NCBI RefSeq assembly: GCF_026340675.1
Contig: NZ_JAPEOX010000004.1
Location: 248,001 to 312,000 of the forward strand
Direction of reading: 5' to 3'
DNA from: Streptomyces sp. NBC_01264
GTDB taxonomy: Bacteria > Actinomycetota > Actinomycetes > Streptomycetales > Streptomycetaceae
DNA: 64,000 nt
Shown here piece after piece: positions 54,725 to 62,900 of the stretch. Positions within the stretch are counted from its first letter, which is position 1, and each line of letters starts with the position of its first letter. Under the pieces are notes generated by a model. That model was not told the origin of the DNA, searched no databases, and saw nothing but the letters and a program-made list of their open reading frames with translations. A program made the position numbers and the translations under genes.

Positions 54725-55567
54725 TTGAGCAACCAGGCCGACGACAACGGCACCGACGTCGAGATCTACCCGCGGTACGGAGGACCGACCGTCTACGCGG
54801 TCTCCCGCACCGCCGCACCCGCCCGCCTGCTCGACCTGCTGGACGCCCACGGCTTCACCCGGCACGGCGAGGCCATCTACACCTGGCACCAGCTCCCCGA
54901 GGACTTGAGCGCGACCGAGGTCTCCCGGACTTGCCAGAACGCCCACCAGGCGCTGGTCGCCGCCGGGTTCAACGCGCAGCTCGACGACCGGCTCCTGCCG
55001 CGGCACGCCACACCCCGCCGCGCCGTCCAGGCGTCGCAGGAGGCGACGCCCACAGAGCACTTCGACCACTCGCGCCCGGTGCCCTCGCTCGAGGTCCACG
55101 GCCGGCTCGGCTCCCGCGAGGCCCGGTTCACCCTCCACCCGACCATCTCGCACCACGCCCCGGACGGGCGGCCGACTCCCGGGATCCTGGTGGACGTCTC
55201 CACCCGCTTCCGGATCCCCCTGGTGTTCACCGTGACGTTCTGGCGCAGCGAGGACGGCTCTTGGGAAGCTCTCCCGGTGCGCTGCAGGCAGGACGGGTGC
55301 CTTGCGTCAGTCCGGGCGGTCATGCCCCACGTCGCCGCAGCCGCGGCGAAGATCATCGAGGGCCGCAACGACGAGCTGCGCCCGCTCCTGCGCGTCGCCC
55401 AGGAGCGCGAGGCGGCACACGCGCTGGCCGCCGTGCACCGCGCCCGCCAGGAGGTGGCGGAGGCAAGCTGCCGTGCTCGCCATGAGGAGGCCCTGTTCGA
55501 GCAGGTCGGCATTTCCGAGGCCCGCGCCACGACGGTGATGGCCGCGCTTCAGAGCCACCGTCGCTGA
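54725..55567 (+). CDS. Hypothetical protein, second gene of C21 unit
   Basis: 280 aa. TTG 54725 is the start because GGAGGACACC precedes it. ARLLDLLDAHGFTRHGEAIY and TWHQLPEDLSATEVSRTCQN are helical; HPTISHHAPDGRPTPGILVD and FRIPLVFTVTFWRSEDGSWE are strands; RCRQDGCLASVRAVMPHV resembles the C-terminal motif of the 35333-35848 protein. The last 90 residues are a long helix. The family is unknown. Confidence 0.78.
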   Translation: MSNQADDNGTDVEIYPRYGGPTVYAVSRTAAPARLLDLLDAHGFTRHGEAIYTWHQLPEDLSATEVSRTCQNAHQALVAAGFNAQLDDRLLPRHATPRRAVQASQEATPTEHFDHSRPVPSLEVHGRLGSREARFTLHPTISHHAPDGRPTPGILVDVSTRFRIPLVFTVTFWRSEDGSWEALPVRCRQDGCLASVRAVMPHVAAAAAKIIEGRNDELRPLLRVAQEREAAHALAAVHRARQEVAEASCRARHEEALFEQVGISEARATTVMAALQSHRR

Positions 55568-55684
55568 ACGGGTCGCCTGCGGGTCGGGAGGCCGGCGCCC
55601 CACCGGTGACGGGCAACCGCCCCTGTGCGACCGGTCGCACCCTGCGGTCGTCGGCGCCGGGACCGTCCTGGCGCCGCCCCGAAA

Positions 55685-56041
55685 TCAGATCGCGTCGAGA
55701 CCTTCGTGGGCCCTAATGAGGTTGGCGAGGGTGATGGTGTCGTGGCGGTACGGGGATTCGTGCTTGGTCCAAACACCGCGGCTTCGCAGGAAGTCGGTTG
55801 CTCGCGTGGTCCGCTGGTGCTCCTCCCACTCCTGCGGGGTGTAGAAGCGGGCGCGAGATCCACTGCCAGTCCGGTCCTCCAGGCTGAAGCGTTCGGTGGG
55901 GAGCCGGCGGTGATCCGCGGACTCCAGGTACACGTAGTCCCGTCCGACCCGGGCTACGCGCGCCAGGAGGGTCTCGGGCCTGCCGGCCCGGGAATCGTGT
56001 ACGACCAGTTCGGCGTCGACGGAGAGCTTGATCTTGGACAC
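55685..56041 (-). CDS. Hypothetical protein, last gene of C22 unit
   Basis: 118 aa, GTG with GAGGAG nine bases upstream. KIKLSVDAELVVHDSRAGRP, LLARVARVGRDYVYLESADH and RRLPTERFSLEDRTGSGSRA are beta strands of a probable barrel; RFYTPQEWEEHQRTTRATDF and NLIRAHEGLDAI are helical. The family is unknown. Confidence 0.75.
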   Translation of the reverse strand: MSKIKLSVDAELVVHDSRAGRPETLLARVARVGRDYVYLESADHRRLPTERFSLEDRTGSGSRARFYTPQEWEEHQRTTRATDFLRSRGVWTKHESPYRHDTITLANLIRAHEGLDAI

Positions 56042-56083
56042 GGGGCTGATCTCCTCGGCAGAGCGGGAAGGGCGTACGGGAAC

Positions 56084-56248
56084 TCAGGGGCGGACGGAGT
56101 CGAGATACGCGGTGCGCAGGTTCTGGAGGGCGCGGTGTGCGCCGGAGGGGTCCTCCCAGGTGAGGGTTCCCCAGACCTTTTCCAGGAGGGCTGCGAGGTC
56201 GTCCCGGCCGAGTTCGACGGTGACGGTGGGGGAGTCGGGGTTGCTCAA
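56084..56248 (-). CDS. Hypothetical 54-aa protein (C22 unit)
   Basis: TTG 56248 is the best start, and the product MSNPDSPTVTVELGRDDLAA then LLEKVWGTLTWEDPSGAHRA reads as a strand followed by helices. No ATG or GTG with a ribosome site fits. The family is unknown. Confidence 0.55.
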   Translation of the reverse strand: MSNPDSPTVTVELGRDDLAALLEKVWGTLTWEDPSGAHRALQNLRTAYLDSVRP

Positions 56249-56324
56249 GGTCAGTTCCGTTCTGGAGGGCTGGGACGGTGGGGTGCTGTGTCCGCAGCAC
56301 CCCACCGTCGTCACTGCGAAGGGC

Positions 56325-56573
56325 TCAGAGCCAGCTCGGCGCCGGGCTGGCGAACGCCTCGATGCCGGGGGTGCAGCCGTATGCGTGCGGCGCGAGGTCG
56401 GTCAGCGCGTTCAGCTCGCCGTAGGCGTCGCACACCACGCACATCCCACCCTGCCGGTCGCCGTCGATGTAGAGGTCGACCACCTGCACACGGTGCGGGC
56501 GGGTGTCGGAGGTCTTCACCGTGGAGACGATCAGGCGGTCGGTACCGAAGAGGGGGGTGGAAGTCGCCTGCAT
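56325..56573 (-). CDS. Hypothetical 82-aa protein, first gene of C22 unit
   Basis: ATG 56573. TDRLIVSTVKTSDTRPHRVQ, VVDLYIDGDRQGGMCVVCDA and YGELNALTDLAPHAYGCTPG. The C-V-V-C pair could bind metal. Family unknown. Its leader carries the conserved hairpin H9. Confidence 0.72.
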   Translation of the reverse strand: MQATSTPLFGTDRLIVSTVKTSDTRPHRVQVVDLYIDGDRQGGMCVVCDAYGELNALTDLAPHAYGCTPGIEAFASPAPSWL

Positions 56574-56603
56574 GATCTGTTCTCGCTTTCGGCGTAGGGG
56601 AGT

Positions 56604-56621
56604 TCGGGGTTGCTCCCCCGA
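56604..56621 (-). promoter_or_regulatory. Conserved 5' hairpin H9 (loop GAGCAA)
   Basis: TCGGGG/CCCCGA around GAGCAA, immediately after the cassette; a different stem with the same loop core. Confidence 0.72.
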
Positions 56622-56625
56622 CTGA

Positions 56626-56671
56626 TCACTAATTTACCCGCATCGGGTTGGCGTGTCAAGTTATACGCGCC
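56626..56671 (-). promoter_or_regulatory. Promoter cassette C22
   Basis: Leftward GGCGCGTATAAC, TTGACA, 17 bp, GGGTAAATTAGTGA. Drives 56573-55685. Confidence 0.86.
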
Positions 56672-56769
56672 ATGAGATTCGGGTCCTCGCGCAACCCCCG
56701 AGTCGCCCGTGGATCCGGAGGTGGTCCGTGCGGCCGCCCAACCCGGGCGGTGGACGAGCCGCACCCTGT

Positions 56770-56815
56770 GGCGCGTGAAACTTGACGCGCTGCCCCATAT
56801 TGGGTAAATTAGTGA
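56770..56815 (+). promoter_or_regulatory. Promoter cassette C23
   Basis: Rightward GGCGCGTGAAAC, TTGACG, 17 bp ending GGG, TAAATTAGTGA. Divergent from C22, about 100 bp away. Confidence 0.85.
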
Positions 56816-56849
56816 ACACGACAGCCGGCGACAACAGAAGGAGCCCGTG

Positions 56850-57413
56850 ATGGCCCAGCGCAGCGACAACACCCGCACCGCCCCGAAGGTGCTACCGCTG
56901 CGCTTTGTGGACGGGGATCGTGCGCGGTCACAGCACGGCCTCACTTGGCACCGGGGCTTGAGGACGGCAGGTGTCTGGGAGAGGTTCCCCCTCGCCCCGG
57001 AAGCCGGCGCTCTGACCGATGGCCAGCTGCGTACGGCCCTGTCGGGCCAGGATGGCTGGCTGTTCATCCCGGACCTGCCGACGATGAACGCACCACTGCC
57101 CGGGGTGGCCTGCGCCACGGCGGAGCAGATCCAGCGCCTGGAGCTGCGACCGGCAACCGGGGCGGCAATGTACGCCTTCGGCCTCGGCCAGGTGCAGGCG
57201 TTCCTTGGGAACGAGCAGGGCACCCGCCGTGAGGTCCCTCTCCCTGCCGGTCTCCGCCTGGCGGACATGCGGGCAACCCTGGCAGGCGTCCGCACTCGGC
57301 GCCCCAGCGCCGGAGTCACCTACCACCGGGCCGGTGGTCGCGCCTACGTCCGGTACGCGGTCGGCAGCACGCTGCACACCCACATCTACCTCCTCACCTG
57401 CGCGCCGGAGTAA
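56850..57413 (+). CDS. Hypothetical protein (C23 unit)
   Basis: 187 aa from ATG 56850, AAGGAG six bases upstream (GTG 56847 is too close). PLRFVDGDRARSQHGLTWHR, WLFIPDLPTMNAPLPGVACA and ATGAAMYAFGLGQVQAFLGN, then ADMRATLAGVRTRRPSAGVT and YVRYAVGSTLHTHIYLLTCA. Mixed alpha-beta, no membrane span. The family is unknown. Confidence 0.77.
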   Translation: MAQRSDNTRTAPKVLPLRFVDGDRARSQHGLTWHRGLRTAGVWERFPLAPEAGALTDGQLRTALSGQDGWLFIPDLPTMNAPLPGVACATAEQIQRLELRPATGAAMYAFGLGQVQAFLGNEQGTRREVPLPAGLRLADMRATLAGVRTRRPSAGVTYHRAGGRAYVRYAVGSTLHTHIYLLTCAPE

Positions 57414-57431
57414 TCGGGCGGATTCGCAGGT

Positions 57432-57478
57432 TGACGCGTATAGCTTGACACGTCTCCCCTGAGCGGGTAATTTAGTGA
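57432..57478 (+). promoter_or_regulatory. Promoter cassette C24
   Basis: Rightward GACGCGTATAGC, TTGACA, 17 bp ending GGG, TAATTTAGTGA. Confidence 0.86.
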
Positions 57479-57531
57479 GTGCGGCGACGGATGATGGCGC
57501 CGGTCAACCTCATCGAAAGGCTAGGTCGCAG

Positions 57532-57828
57532 GTGGTCATCAACGACCAGGACGCGTTCATCAAGGACCTGATGATGGGGGACCTCTTCCGCTTCCCTGGC
57601 GACACCGCGGGCGCCGTCTATGGCCCTGTGCGCCGCGCTGAGAGTGACTACATGCTGCACGGGACCCGCGTTGACTTCGGCGGCGGCGACCACATGGACC
57701 GGCACGCCTTCACCAAGGTCGAGATCACCCGCCGGGCCCCCAAGTGCCCGTGCGGTCGATTCTTCGAGCTGTGCGAAAGCGAGTGCGAGTGGCCCGACTC
57801 GCTTGAGGAGTTGTACGCGAACTACTGA
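57532..57828 (+). CDS. Hypothetical 98-aa protein (C24 unit)
   Basis: GTG 57532. INDQDAFIKDLMMGDLFRFP, GDTAGAVYGPVRRAESDYML and VEITRRAPKCPCGRFFELCE, then SECEWPDSLEELYANY. Five cysteines near the C-terminus (CPC, C, C) could form a zinc site. The ribosome site is weak (AAAGG farther upstream). The family is unknown. Confidence 0.68.
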   Translation: MVINDQDAFIKDLMMGDLFRFPGDTAGAVYGPVRRAESDYMLHGTRVDFGGGDHMDRHAFTKVEITRRAPKCPCGRFFELCESECEWPDSLEELYANY

Positions 57829-57906
57829 GCCCGGGCCAGCCGTCGGCTGACCCGCCCTGGCCCCGGCATGCCCGGCCCGGGCGCCCGTTCGAGAGAGGAG
57901 GATGCA

Positions 57907-58083
57907 GTGGCTGAAGAAGACGAGTACGTGACATTGACCGTTGTGGTCAGGAGGGATGGGACGGAGGGGGATCCCTGCGATGTGCTGCTCGGCGATCACG
58001 CGGATGTGCTGTTCGTCGGACACCGGGACGGGGTCTCGCTCCACGCGATGGCGCTCGGTGCCGATCCGGGCAGCTGGGTCTGA
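57907..58083 (+). CDS. Hypothetical 58-aa protein (C24 unit)
   Basis: GTG 57907 with GAGGAGG six bases upstream. MAEEDEYVTLTVVVRRDGTE, then VLLGDHADVLFVGHRDGVSL: a small acidic beta protein. The family is unknown. Confidence 0.65.
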   Translation: MAEEDEYVTLTVVVRRDGTEGDPCDVLLGDHADVLFVGHRDGVSLHAMALGADPGSWV

Positions 58084-58222
58084 GGTGCGCCCTGCCGTTG
58101 GTCCGCGCTGCATCCTGGCCGTCGGCTGTTCCGCTCGCTCGGCCTGAGCGTCGGTCCGCGGTAGCCGCTTCGACTTCCGGCCGGCTGCCGCTCATTGAGC
58201 TATCGCGCGAGGTGCTGGAGCG

Positions 58223-58266
58223 TGGCGTATAACTTGACGCCAACTCCTCGTGTGGGTAATTTAGTG
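58223..58266 (+). promoter_or_regulatory. Promoter cassette C25
   Basis: Rightward GGCGTATAAC, TTGACG, 17 bp ending GGG, TAATTTAGTGA. The rightmost copy. Confidence 0.85.
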
Positions 58267-58301
58267 AAAGCGAGAGTCGAGCATCGAGATGAGGAGATCA
58301 G

Positions 58302-58562
58302 ATGGACGTCATGGCGCGCGAGCAGGCGGATGCCGAGGTCGCGGTGATGGCTGCGCGCCTCAGCGATGAGGCGCTCTGCCTGGGGTGGGCAGCCACCGAA
58401 GGCAGGGCAGCGACTAAGGAACTCGCTCTCGTCCGCGGCTGGATCATGACCGAGTTCCACAGGCGCCTCGGCGATGACCTGTTCGACGAGTGGCTGATGG
58501 CCGTCGACGAGAGCGGAGGCACCCCCGACCCGGGAGCCTTCCTCGCACGTAAGGGCGAGTAG
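58302..58562 (+). CDS. Hypothetical helical 86-aa protein (C25 unit)
   Basis: ATG 58302 with GAGGAG five bases upstream. Almost entirely helical (EQADAEVAVMAARLSDEALC, GWIMTEFHRRLGDDLFDEWL), ending PGAFLARKGE. The family is unknown. Confidence 0.75.
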   Translation: MDVMAREQADAEVAVMAARLSDEALCLGWAATEGRAATKELALVRGWIMTEFHRRLGDDLFDEWLMAVDESGGTPDPGAFLARKGE

Positions 58563-58606
58563 CCCTGCCGATGGCTTTTTGCCCCAACGACCCACGGAGG
58601 CCCCGC

Positions 58607-58981
58607 ATGCCGACACCGACCGGCAGTGAAGTTCTGCTCATCGACGGCGAACCACGGCCGGACAGGTCATGGTGGGTCTCCAGCTTCCACCCGGGCGACC
58701 GCGTCCGTCTGGACACTCTGGGCTCCGCCCTGTTCACCGTCACCCACAGCGCCGAAGACGAGGACGAGCCGCGGCTGTGGCGCCTGGAGCTCACCTCCGC
58801 AGAAGAGCCCTCGCTGACGATGCGGCTGCCCCCGCGTACGTGCGCGGTCGGCGAGGAGATGGTCCGCAGGCTGACCGCGAAGTGCTTCTTCTCCGGTTGC
58901 GAGAACACCGGTGAGGTCACCGCGGAAGTCGGCTCACTGGGCAACTCCCGGATCAAGACGTACGTCTGCGCCGACCACTGA
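58607..58981 (+). CDS. Hypothetical cysteine-containing protein (C25 unit)
   Basis: 124 aa from ATG 58607, GGAGG six bases upstream. FHPGDRVRLDTLGSALFTVT and LWRLELTSAEEPSLTMRLPP form strands. CFFSGCENTGEVTAEVGSLG and YVCADH provide C-x4-C and C-x2-H, a plausible single zinc site. The family is unknown. It ends the cassette cluster at a terminator. Confidence 0.77.
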   Translation: MPTPTGSEVLLIDGEPRPDRSWWVSSFHPGDRVRLDTLGSALFTVTHSAEDEDEPRLWRLELTSAEEPSLTMRLPPRTCAVGEEMVRRLTAKCFFSGCENTGEVTAEVGSLGNSRIKTYVCADH

Positions 58982-58987
58982 ACGGCC

Positions 58988-59030
58988 GCGCCAGGGCCGT
59001 CCTCGCCTCTAACGGAGGCGGCCCTGGCGC
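58988..59030 (+). terminator. 12-bp hairpin terminator
   Basis: GCGCCAGGGCCG and CGGCCCTGGCGC pair perfectly around a 19-base loop, just after the C25 unit. Confidence 0.8.
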
Positions 59031-59093
59031 AGTTGATGTCCGCCTCGCCCCCGGCCGCGCTCGCTGCGGCCCCGTGAACACTCTGGAGTTCTC

Positions 59094-59354
59094 TTGACCG
59101 TGCAGGACCCGACCAAGCACCTGCTCGGCTACGGACGACGTGATGAGGCCACCGGCATGCTGCGTGGCCACATCCGGTACCCGGACGGCCACCCGCCCGT
59201 CCCGTACGGATGCCGCTGGTGCGGCCGCGGTGGCGCCGAACACGGCGGATGGTGGATGCCCGGGAAGGGCTTCCACCGATGGGAGAGGCCCACCCAGGCC
59301 CAGATCAAAACACGCATGCTCGCTCGTCGGCGGGCGGCCGGGACCCTGCCCTAG
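59094..59354 (+). CDS. Small zinc-type protein, Streptomyces mobile-element type
   Basis: 86 aa from TTG 59094 (GGAG five bases upstream); GTG 59100 is an alternative. YGCRWCGRGGAEHGGWWMPG then KGFHRWERPTQAQIKTRMLA: C-x2-C plus histidines suggest a zinc knuckle followed by a basic helix. Small proteins of this plan are frequent in Streptomyces mobile elements. The family has no known function. Confidence 0.72.
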   Translation: MTVQDPTKHLLGYGRRDEATGMLRGHIRYPDGHPPVPYGCRWCGRGGAEHGGWWMPGKGFHRWERPTQAQIKTRMLARRRAAGTLP

Positions 59355-59911
59355 AAGGGCTCCGCCGCCGCGCCGTCCGCCCGTCCCGTCCCGTCCGGCC
59401 GTGTCGCCGGGTCTTTCACGGTCCGGCTGGTCGTGGTCGGGGGTCCGGTTGTTGTCTCGCCGGGTTGTCCGGCGGCCGGCTGCCCGTCCCGCCGTACGGG
59501 CCGCGTTGTTCGCCGCCGCGTCCGCCGCGCCCGTCGCCCGGCCGCGCTCCCCGGCGCCCGTCCGCCGTCCGGTCCCGGCGCCCGGCCGCCCGCCCCGTCC
59601 GTCGTCCCCGCCCCGGCCCCGTCCCGCCCCCGCTGCCGCCCTCCGCCCGCCGGCCGCTCCCCGGCGCCCGGCGCCCGACCGCCCGGCCGCCGCGCCCGCC
59701 CGGCTGCCGCGCGCCGCCCGCGTGGGTGTTTCGCTGGTGGTCCGGGGCGTCTGGTGGACGTCGTTGGCCGGTGGGCGTTGTTGGCCGGTGTGTGCCCGCC
59801 GGCTCCGCGCCCTCGGCTGCCCTCGGCTGCCGGCGCTCGTCCGCCGTCGCCCGGTGGTCGGGCTGTCGGGTTTCGCCCCGGGCGCGGGCCCGCGGGCTCT
59901 ACGGTGCACCG
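59355..59911. other. C-rich low-complexity interval
   Basis: About 560 bp, very rich in CCG, CCCG and CGTCC on the plus strand, especially 59500-59730. All frames are open because stop codons are rare at this composition. No ribosome site or cassette is visible. Confidence 0.6.
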
Positions 59912-62900
59912 GTGAGCAACCAGACGCCGCCGGCTGGCGAGGACGTACTGCCCGAGGTCGACGAGGTTCTTGCCCGGGCTCTGCTGGACCAGGGGGCCCA
60001 AGGGGTGCGGGCGTTGGGGCTGGTGCGGGACGCGCACCGGATCCTGTCCGGGGCCGGCGGCCTGGAGCGGCCCGGGGAGATCGTCGAGGCGTGTGTGCGC
60101 AGCGCGGCCGATGCCCTGTTGAAGCTGCCCGGGGCCCCGAAGGACGCGGCCGGCCTGCAGTCCGCGGCGAAGGGCCTGCTGCACGAGGTGGACGCCCTTC
60201 CCGCTCCGGCGGCCCAGTCCGCCGGGGCGGCGGAAGCGGATGGAGCGCAGTGGGAGCGGATGCGGGGCGCGGCTGAGGTGCTGCGCAACGAGATCGCCAT
60301 CCCGGGCGGCCACCGGCGCCGTCAGGCGCGGGGGATCGCCGAGCGGCTGATGGGCCTGCGGCTCGGTGCCGCGCAGGACAAGGCCCTGGGCGCGTGGGGA
60401 GACCTGTACTCGAAGGCGTCGGGGACCCTGCACGGCGCCGGCGCCGAGGAAGACCGGCCGGCCCGCCTGTACACCGCTCTCCTGGCGGCGGCCCGGGAGC
60501 TGCTGGTGCCGCTGCCCGGCCGTGCCGCCCGCGTCCTGGAGCTGGCCGCGCTCACCGGCCCGGGCGGGAAGGAAGCGGCGGAGCTGGCCGGCTGGGCGGA
60601 TCCGCGCGCCGAGGCGTACTTCTTCCGCTCCGGCCCGGCCGCAACCTGGCTCGAGGTCCTGGACGACCACGCGCCGCACCTGCTGCTGGCCGACAAGGAG
60701 ACCGGGATCTGGCCGGCTGCCCCGTTCCTCGAGCACCTCGCCGCCCACGCCCCGCACGCCGCCCGGACATGGCTGGCCGGCCGCGCCGTTGAGCTCGCCG
60801 CCGCCGGCCCGGGCGTGCTGGACGCGCTGCTGCGCCTGGCCCTGGACGGCGCTCTCACCCCCGCGGACGTGCGTCTGCTGCTGCCCGAGGTCACCGCGCC
60901 GCCCCGGCCCGGGGCCCCGGCCGGGCAGGCGGGATGGTCGCGCCGGCTGGCGGCCCGCTGGGCGCGCACCTTGCCGGTCGCGGAACGCAACGGGGACTGG
61001 CTGGTCGTGGCCGAGGGGCTGCTGAAGGACGCGGTGGACGCCGAACACGCCGGCCGTGGGGCTCTGCTGGCCGTGGCCGCGCCCCCGCCCGCCGCCGGCG
61101 AGGCGGTCGCGGACGGCGCGGGCCCGGACGGCGCGGGCCCGGACGGCGCCAGCGGGCGCCCCGGGGGCGAGCGGGAAGCGGCCGCGGCGGGCGCGTACCC
61201 GGATGACACCGCCGGGCGCGCCCGCGAGGAGGCGCTGATTGATCTGCAACTGGAGGAGGAGATCGCCCGGTTGACAGCGGAGCGGCTGCCCGGCCACGAC
61301 GTCGCGGTCCTGCTGCGGGAGATGGTCACCACGGTCCACCGCGGCGCCGCCGGCGGTGAGCCGTTCGGCTGGGACCGCGCGGCCCGCAACGCAACGGCGG
61401 GCCTGCTGCGCCGTGACCTCGACGCGACACCCGGCGCCGCCCGGCACGTGGTCTTCGACGTCGACCTGGACGAGGTCCGCCTCGGCGATCCGGTCTTCGC
61501 CTTCATGGGGCCGCAGCTGGCCCGGGCGGTGCTGGACCTGGCCGCCGCGGACGCCGCGGCCGGTGTCCGGCTCGGCGAGCGGCTGCGGGGATGGCCGCGG
61601 ATCGCCGCCGAGGACCCGCGGTTGCACGACCGACTGCTCGCCGCCCACCTGGCCGCGCACCCGCCCACCCCCGGCACCGGTGGCGCGGCCGAGGCCGCGG
61701 ACGTGGGGGAGTGGTGGGACCGGGCGGTCGAGGTCACCGTCCGGCTGCTGGCTGGCCGCCCGCCGGCGGAAGGCGCCCGGCTGGCCGCCCTGGTGCTGCG
61801 CGACTGCCCGGCCGAGCGGGCCGCCGCCCTTCAGCAGCGGGCGCGCGCGGCGCTCGGCCCGGCCCCTACCGCCCAGGAAGCCGACCGGCTCCTGCCCGCC
61901 GGCGCCGACGAGGTCGACGGCTGTGTCGAGCCGCTCGCCTCCTGGCTGCGGGTGTGGGACTGGTCGCCGGTCCTGCCCGCCCCGCTGCTCACCGCCTTCG
62001 CTGCGCTCCTGGCCGCGCTGCGCAGGCTCCAGCCGGCCGGGCCGTCCGACCCGCGCGCCACCGCCCGTCCGGAGCCGGTCAGGCAGTCCGTCGCCCTGCA
62101 GACGGAAGACCTGCTGCAGCTGGCCGCCACGGCCGGCCCGCTCGCGGTGGCCGCCGCCCTGGCCGCGGCCCAGGACGCGGGCGCCGACGGCTACGCCATC
62201 GAGCTCCACCGCCTGGTCCAGGCGGCGCCGGACGCCTGGACCGCGGATGTCCCCCAGCTGCTTGCCGCCCTGGCCCGTCCGGACCTCGGCGCGTTCTACC
62301 TCGCTGCGGCCGCCACCGCCGCGGGCACCCCCGGCGCCTTCCCGGCCGGCCCGGCAGCGGCCGCGCTCGCCGCCCTCACGCTGCGCCGCGCCCTGCCCGC
62401 CGCGGCTGGCCACCAGCCCTCCACCGCGGTGCTGTTCGCCGATCAGGCGCTGTTCGACCTGCTCGGCGTGGTGTGGCGCACGGGCGCCGATCTCGGCGCG
62501 GAACTCCCGGCCGTCCTGGACCACCTGCGCGACCTCGCCGAGCCCCTCACCCGCGCCGCCGCGCCGGCGACCGCCGCCGGCCCCCCGCACGACACCCCCT
62601 GCGCGCCCGAGCCCGACTCCGCGCAGGCCGGCCCCGCCGATGCCGTCCTGCGCGGCGAAGAAGCGGGCCCCGAAGAGGGGCCGGGCGGGGAACTGCTGGG
62701 CTCGCACCCGGCGGTCCGCGCGCTGGGCTCCCTCATCGAGTACGCCGCCCACCAGGCGCACGCCGGGGGCGAGATGCCCGCCGACGTCCTCGACCTGGTC
62801 GCTGCCGTGCTCGCCGCCCGCGTCGGCGACGAGGCGGTCGCCACCGCGATCGGCGTGCACCTGCCGGCCCTGCACCGGCGCGCGCCCGCCTTCACCGCCG

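Noticed and set aside
59210..59911. Upstream extension of the 1,266-aa protein
   Set aside because: The frame is open only because of extreme GC content; product is Pro/Arg low complexity and overlaps the small zinc-type gene.
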